Assembly (NCBI GenBank): GCA_964606665.1
Contig: CAZSHS010000017.1
Coordinates: 1-64,000 of the forward strand
DNA length: 64,000 nucleotides
Direction of reading: 5' to 3'
Source: Aved-18 sp964606665
Lineage (GTDB): Bacteria > Cyanobacteriota > Vampirovibrionia > Obscuribacterales > Obscuribacteraceae
Part shown: positions 60,557 through 64,000 of the stretch, piece after piece
Layout: each line of letters opens with the position of its first letter
Numbering within the stretch: the first letter of the stretch is position 1
The notes under the pieces: model-generated
What the model saw: the letters and a program-made list of their open reading frames with translations, nothing else
Databases searched by the model: none
What the model was told of the DNA's origin: nothing
Position numbers and translations under genes: made by a program

Positions 60557-62080
60557 TTAGCGACGACGCTTCTTGAACTTCTTGCCTGCATTTCCTGCGC
60601 CTACACCGCCACCCATAGGAGGCATTGGTGGAAATCCAGGAGGCAATTGACCAGGTTTCATACCTGGTGGCATTTTTGGCATCTTTGGCATTCCGCCGCC
60701 ACTGAGGAGGCTGCCTAGATCCGGCATTTGCATCCCGCCCATGCCGGGCAGACCTCCGCCCATTGCACCACCCATCATGGGGCGCATCATATTGAACATC
60801 TGGCGCATCATCTGGAATTGATTGAGCATTTGTCCAAGCTGATTGTCTTTAAGTCCTGAACCCTTAGAGATTCTACGTCTGCGTTTGAAGTCAATGATGT
60901 CTGGGTTTTTACGCTCTTCTTTCGTCATTGAATTTATTGCGGTTTCGTAGAGCTTCATCATCACTTCGCCTTCATCGGCAAGCAATTTTTGTTTGGATGA
61001 ATCCAAGCCGAACATGTTTCCCATACCCATCATCTTCATGATGTCGCCCATAGGACCCATCTTTTTCATCATTTTTTGCATCTGCATAAATGTTTCAAGT
61101 GAAAAATCGCCTTGCATCATCTCTTTAGCCAGGCGCTCGGCATCTTTTTCGTCGATATTTTTCTGGGCTTTTTCCATAAGCGACAACACGTCGCCCATGT
61201 CTAGAATGCGGCTTGCCATGCGGTCTGGATAGAATGCTTCGAGGTCTTCCATCTTCTCGCCAGTAGAAATCAATTTAATGGGTTTGCCCACGGCTTCTCG
61301 TACCGAAAGGGCCGCACCGCCTCTAGCATCTCCGTCTGACTTGGCTAATAGAACACCGGTAATGTCGAGCTGGGTATTGAAAGTCTCAGCAACGTTTACT
61401 GCTTCTTGACCGGTCATCGCGTCTACAACCAAGATTTTTTCTGCTGGCTCAAGTGCTCTATCTAAAAGTAAAAGCTCTGCCATGAGCTCGGTGTCTACTT
61501 GTAAGCGACCGGCTGTGTCGAGTAATACCGGGCTCAGGTTTTCTTCTTTCGCTTTTTTGATTGCTTTCTCGGCAATATCTTGCACGTCTTTGCTATCGGG
61601 GATGGTGAAAACAGGGACGCCGACCTGTTGTCCCAGTGTCTCAAGCTGTTTAATGGCGGCTGGGCGTTGCACGTCGCATGCCACCATAAGTGGTTTCATC
61701 CCTTCGCTTTTCAATTTGTTTGCAAGTTTAGCTGTGGCAGTAGTTTTGCCAGCGCCTTGCAGCCCGAGAAGCATTATGATGCCGGGTGTTCCTTCTGTTT
61801 TAAGAGGCACATTTTCGCCGCCAAATATAATGACAAGTTCGTCGTATACTATTTTGATAAATTGTTGGGTGGGTGTAACAGACTCAAGTACTTCCGCTCC
61901 CAGTGCCTTTTGTCTCACACGACTAATAAACAGCTTAACCACTTTCAAGCTTACGTCAGCTTCAAGTAGAGACTTGCGCACTTCGCGAATTGCATCTTCA
62001 ATATTCTCGGCACTTAGCTTTGAGTCGCCTGTGAGGTTCTTGAAAGTAGAGTGTAATTTGTCTGTCAGCGTGTCGAACAT
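60557..62080 (-). CDS. ffh: Signal recognition particle protein Ffh
   Basis: A 507-residue SRP54 GTPase that binds 4.5S RNA and signal sequences and delivers nascent chains to FtsY. The N domain is followed by the G domain with GLQGAGKTTATAKLA, DVQRPAA, DTAGR and the TKSDGDARGG equivalent (LAKSDGDARGGAALS). The M domain (about 330-430) contains IDFKRRRRISKGSG, and the C-terminus is a Met/Gly/Pro-rich tail ending in a basic KKFKKRRR. Start and length are normal. It is 24 bases after the HD-domain gene and probably shares its transcript. Confidence 0.97.
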   Translation of the reverse strand: MFDTLTDKLHSTFKNLTGDSKLSAENIEDAIREVRKSLLEADVSLKVVKLFISRVRQKALGAEVLESVTPTQQFIKIVYDELVIIFGGENVPLKTEGTPGIIMLLGLQGAGKTTATAKLANKLKSEGMKPLMVACDVQRPAAIKQLETLGQQVGVPVFTIPDSKDVQDIAEKAIKKAKEENLSPVLLDTAGRLQVDTELMAELLLLDRALEPAEKILVVDAMTGQEAVNVAETFNTQLDITGVLLAKSDGDARGGAALSVREAVGKPIKLISTGEKMEDLEAFYPDRMASRILDMGDVLSLMEKAQKNIDEKDAERLAKEMMQGDFSLETFMQMQKMMKKMGPMGDIMKMMGMGNMFGLDSSKQKLLADEGEVMMKLYETAINSMTKEERKNPDIIDFKRRRRISKGSGLKDNQLGQMLNQFQMMRQMFNMMRPMMGGAMGGGLPGMGGMQMPDLGSLLSGGGMPKMPKMPPGMKPGQLPPGFPPMPPMGGGVGAGNAGKKFKKRRR

Positions 62081-62104
62081 TGCTGGTGCCTCTTTTGCTT
62101 GTGG

Positions 62105-63418
62105 TTATACAACTGGAATGTGTTCTTTTACAACTTCAATGCGGTCGGCAATTTCTTCGGGATAAACCAACCAGAAAGATTCGTAATTGCCGTTGACCAG
62201 CGCCTCTACAGCAGGTGAAATTTTAGATAATTCAACTGTGTTGTGACCTTCTACTTTGACCACTATATTGGTCTGAGGATGATCGTCGTCAGGTCTGTAA
62301 TAGTCGTAAGGACGAAATCCGGTCGATTCGATTCCGATGTAATATTCGGGATCCATTGCCATATCTTTGATTAGGCGCGCAGCTTCGCGTTCGATTGTTT
62401 TTATGCGTTCTGTATCTTTGGTATTGATTCGGATTGCTTTGAAAAGTCGGCGGTGCAAGAAGCGCTTGGATAAATCGGACAGGATTGGATCGCTATCTTC
62501 GGTCCAACGCTTAATGTGATAATTCATTTGATAATCATCTAACTTTAAATAGTCTGCTTCGGTCAAAGGCAGCCCTTTGAGCCATTTTTCAGTGGGCTCG
62601 TCAACGAAACAAATTGGCTTTTCTCTATTTTCCATAACGTGTCTTACGCGTTTTACGAGTTTGCTCAAAAGACAACGTGTAGCTAAATTTTTGCGATGAT
62701 AATAGATTTGAGCATACATAGAATAACGGGCGAAGAGATAGTCTTCAACAGCGATCTGCCCTTTCTCGCCTACTACGATAATGCGGTCATTCTCTTCGTC
62801 GATTTCCATTGAGCGAATGATTCGCTGCAATGCAAATAAACCATATTTGGTACCAGTGGTATAACTATCGCGCAATAAATAATCGAAGCGGTCGCAATCT
62901 AGCTGGCTTGATACCATGTGCGAAATGTATTTGGGCTTGTACTCTTTCTTCAGAACTTTCACAATATCCTGAGCGAGGTTGGGATATTCAGTAAATGATT
63001 TGAGTACCTTATTTACTTGCGTATTGCCGCTAATAATGCGACACGACCACTCTTCGTGATCGTAATTCAAAATCTTTTCAGTGACGTGCGAAAAAGGACC
63101 GTGTCCAATATCGTGCAATAGCGCTGATGCAAGAATAAGTGGATACTTGTCTTTGAGGCTTTCGTTTTCTTCGAACTGAATCAAATGGTGATAGAGCTGG
63201 GAGGCAATGTGCATAACCCCAATTGAGTGCGCAAAACGCGAGCACTCAGCCCCGTGAAAAGTAAAATGCGATAATCCCAGTTGCTGCACGCGACGCAGGC
63301 GCTGAAATTCTTCGGTGTCGATGAGGTCCATAATCAGACGCTCGGCTGGCACCTTTCGGTTCAGAGTTATATCCTGGTGTATTGGGTCCAGGTAAGTGCG
63401 TTTTTCGATGCGCCTCAT
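62105..63418 (-). CDS. HD-domain phosphohydrolase, SAMHD1/dNTPase-like
   Basis: A 437-residue HD-superfamily protein. Metal ligands are visible as His in RFAHSIGVMHIASQL, the HD pair in ALLHDIGHGPFSH and Asp in QLDCDRFDYLLRDSYTTG. This pattern, with LDCDRFDYL, is typical of the dGTPase/SAMHD1-like group. The likely activity is hydrolysis of dNTPs or other nucleotides, regulated by oligomerisation; the substrate is unknown. It begins at ATG 63418, 62 bases from the divergent membrane-protein gene at 63481, and precedes ffh. Confidence 0.88.
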   Translation of the reverse strand: MRRIEKRTYLDPIHQDITLNRKVPAERLIMDLIDTEEFQRLRRVQQLGLSHFTFHGAECSRFAHSIGVMHIASQLYHHLIQFEENESLKDKYPLILASALLHDIGHGPFSHVTEKILNYDHEEWSCRIISGNTQVNKVLKSFTEYPNLAQDIVKVLKKEYKPKYISHMVSSQLDCDRFDYLLRDSYTTGTKYGLFALQRIIRSMEIDEENDRIIVVGEKGQIAVEDYLFARYSMYAQIYYHRKNLATRCLLSKLVKRVRHVMENREKPICFVDEPTEKWLKGLPLTEADYLKLDDYQMNYHIKRWTEDSDPILSDLSKRFLHRRLFKAIRINTKDTERIKTIEREAARLIKDMAMDPEYYIGIESTGFRPYDYYRPDDDHPQTNIVVKVEGHNTVELSKISPAVEALVNGNYESFWLVYPEEIADRIEVVKEHIPVV

Positions 63419-63480
63419 TATACGTTTGCGTAGCGATATGGCAAGAGGGAATATGAAAGAGAGTACTTATTATACAGACT

Positions 63481-64000
63481 ATGACGCCAACTGACCTGAA
63501 TGTAGAGCAGTTTATGCCCCAAAAACCCGCTACCCTGGGCGATTTGGTCGGCGTTGCTTTTCGTATCTTTCGCTCCAACTGGCGCCATTTTGTGGGTAAG
63601 CTGTTTTGGCCTTCGCTCTTTGCTAGTATCTCAATTACCGGTATGGAGTGGACCTGGCTCTTTTTCATCAAGGGCGGCGGCAATATGCAGGGCTTTGCCC
63701 TCCATCTAAGCATTCTTTTCGGCTTCGCCATTCTTTTTATTTTGAGTCAGTGGGAACTGGCTTTGCGCTGCGTGGCCTTGCTTCGCGACACTTTTTTAGT
63801 CGATTCCAAGTTTGAGATTGCCTACAAATTCGCCCGCAAGCACCAATGGCGCATTATGATCGTCTACACGGTAGGCTTTGTTTTGCCTACCATTATTTTT
63901 GTGGCGACAACATTAGGAGCCGTCTTACTTCTAGCGTTTGGTAAAAATATCTTGCGAATAATCGCTGTTACAGGCTTCTTTTCAATAATCATTGCAGGTA
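63481..64000 (+). CDS. Integral membrane protein, 3' truncated by the window edge
   Basis: The frame is open from ATG 63481 to the end of the window (173 codons). The product starts MTPTDLNVEQFMPQKPATLGDLVGVAF, then alternates hydrophobic helices and charged loops: LFWPSLFASISI, FALHLSILFGFAILFIL and IMIVYTVGFVLPTIIFVATTLGALLLL. A DUF-type membrane protein resembling the glycerophosphoryl diester phosphodiesterase membrane domain is possible. A TATTAT box at 63468-63473 ends only 7 bases before the ATG, and no Shine-Dalgarno is visible, so the mRNA may be leaderless. Confidence 0.65.
   Translation, partial: MTPTDLNVEQFMPQKPATLGDLVGVAFRIFRSNWRHFVGKLFWPSLFASISITGMEWTWLFFIKGGGNMQGFALHLSILFGFAILFILSQWELALRCVALLRDTFLVDSKFEIAYKFARKHQWRIMIVYTVGFVLPTIIFVATTLGAVLLLAFGKNILRIIAVTGFFSIIIAG

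Noticed and set aside
61482..62165. Plus-strand ORF of 227 codons antisense to ffh
   Set aside because: It mirrors a strongly conserved coding region and has the Ser/Cys/Ile composition of a shadow; there is no ribosome-binding site.
63246..63731. Minus-strand ORF of 161 codons at the right edge
   Set aside because: It overlaps both the start of the HD gene and the divergent membrane-protein gene, and has no recognisable motif or start signal.

Overview
The window looks like a single chromosomal contig from a free-living, Gram-negative-type bacterium. Several traits recall non-photosynthetic relatives of the Cyanobacteria (Melainabacteria/Obscuribacter-like): a DHH-CBS-poly(A)-polymerase fusion, a ferredoxin-MBL hydrolase, an AMI1-like amidase, and many TPR and SRPBCC secreted proteins. 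The lineage is an inference from gene content. There are no rRNA genes, CRISPR arrays, phage genes or insertion sequences. One 10-N scaffold gap lies at 26646-26655, inside a gene.

Layout. 1-5 kb: truncated CCA-adding-type enzyme, secreted SRPBCC protein, tRNA-Ser(CGA), YchF-like GTPase and a putative HExxH lipoprotein. 5-10.6 kb (minus strand): two large Tad-like envelope paralogues flanking a secreted protein. 10.7-14.6 kb (minus): cysS, gltX and an RlpA-like DPBB protein. 15-22.6 kb: yebC, a TPR protein, the murD-ftsW-murG peptidoglycan operon and two small proteins. 22.8-27.6 kb (minus): epimerase, ferredoxin-MBL hydrolase, amidase, small repeat-tailed protein and a beta-propeller-like protein broken by the gap.

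27.7-48.9 kb is a large surface-glycan locus. It carries recognisable steps of CMP-pseudaminic acid synthesis: PseB, PseC, PseG, PseI and PseF, with a WecD-like GNAT in the PseH position. Around them are two MBOAT O-acyltransferases, one SGNH partner, WbqC, glycosyltransferases, a PIG-L deacetylase, two methyltransferases and a Wzm/Wzt-type ABC exporter. A second PseG-like protein has Arg where the catalytic His17 should be. The arrangement suggests an exported glycan containing an O-acylated pseudaminic-acid derivative.

49-64 kb: glycine-zipper protein, gcvT and gcvH of the glycine cleavage system, a candidate structured RNA downstream of gcvT, a 32-residue membrane microprotein, HEAT and TPR proteins, acyl-CoA dehydrogenase, a TPR protein with two retropepsin-like domains, the ffh-rpsP-KH-GspE_N-like-TPR operon, an HD phosphohydrolase, and a membrane protein running off the right edge.

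Recurring sequence signals are a palindrome centred on AACCGATATCGGTT (three copies between genes), stop/start overlaps of the form TTGA, and several TTG or GTG starts. All functional calls come from reading motifs; no database search was run.
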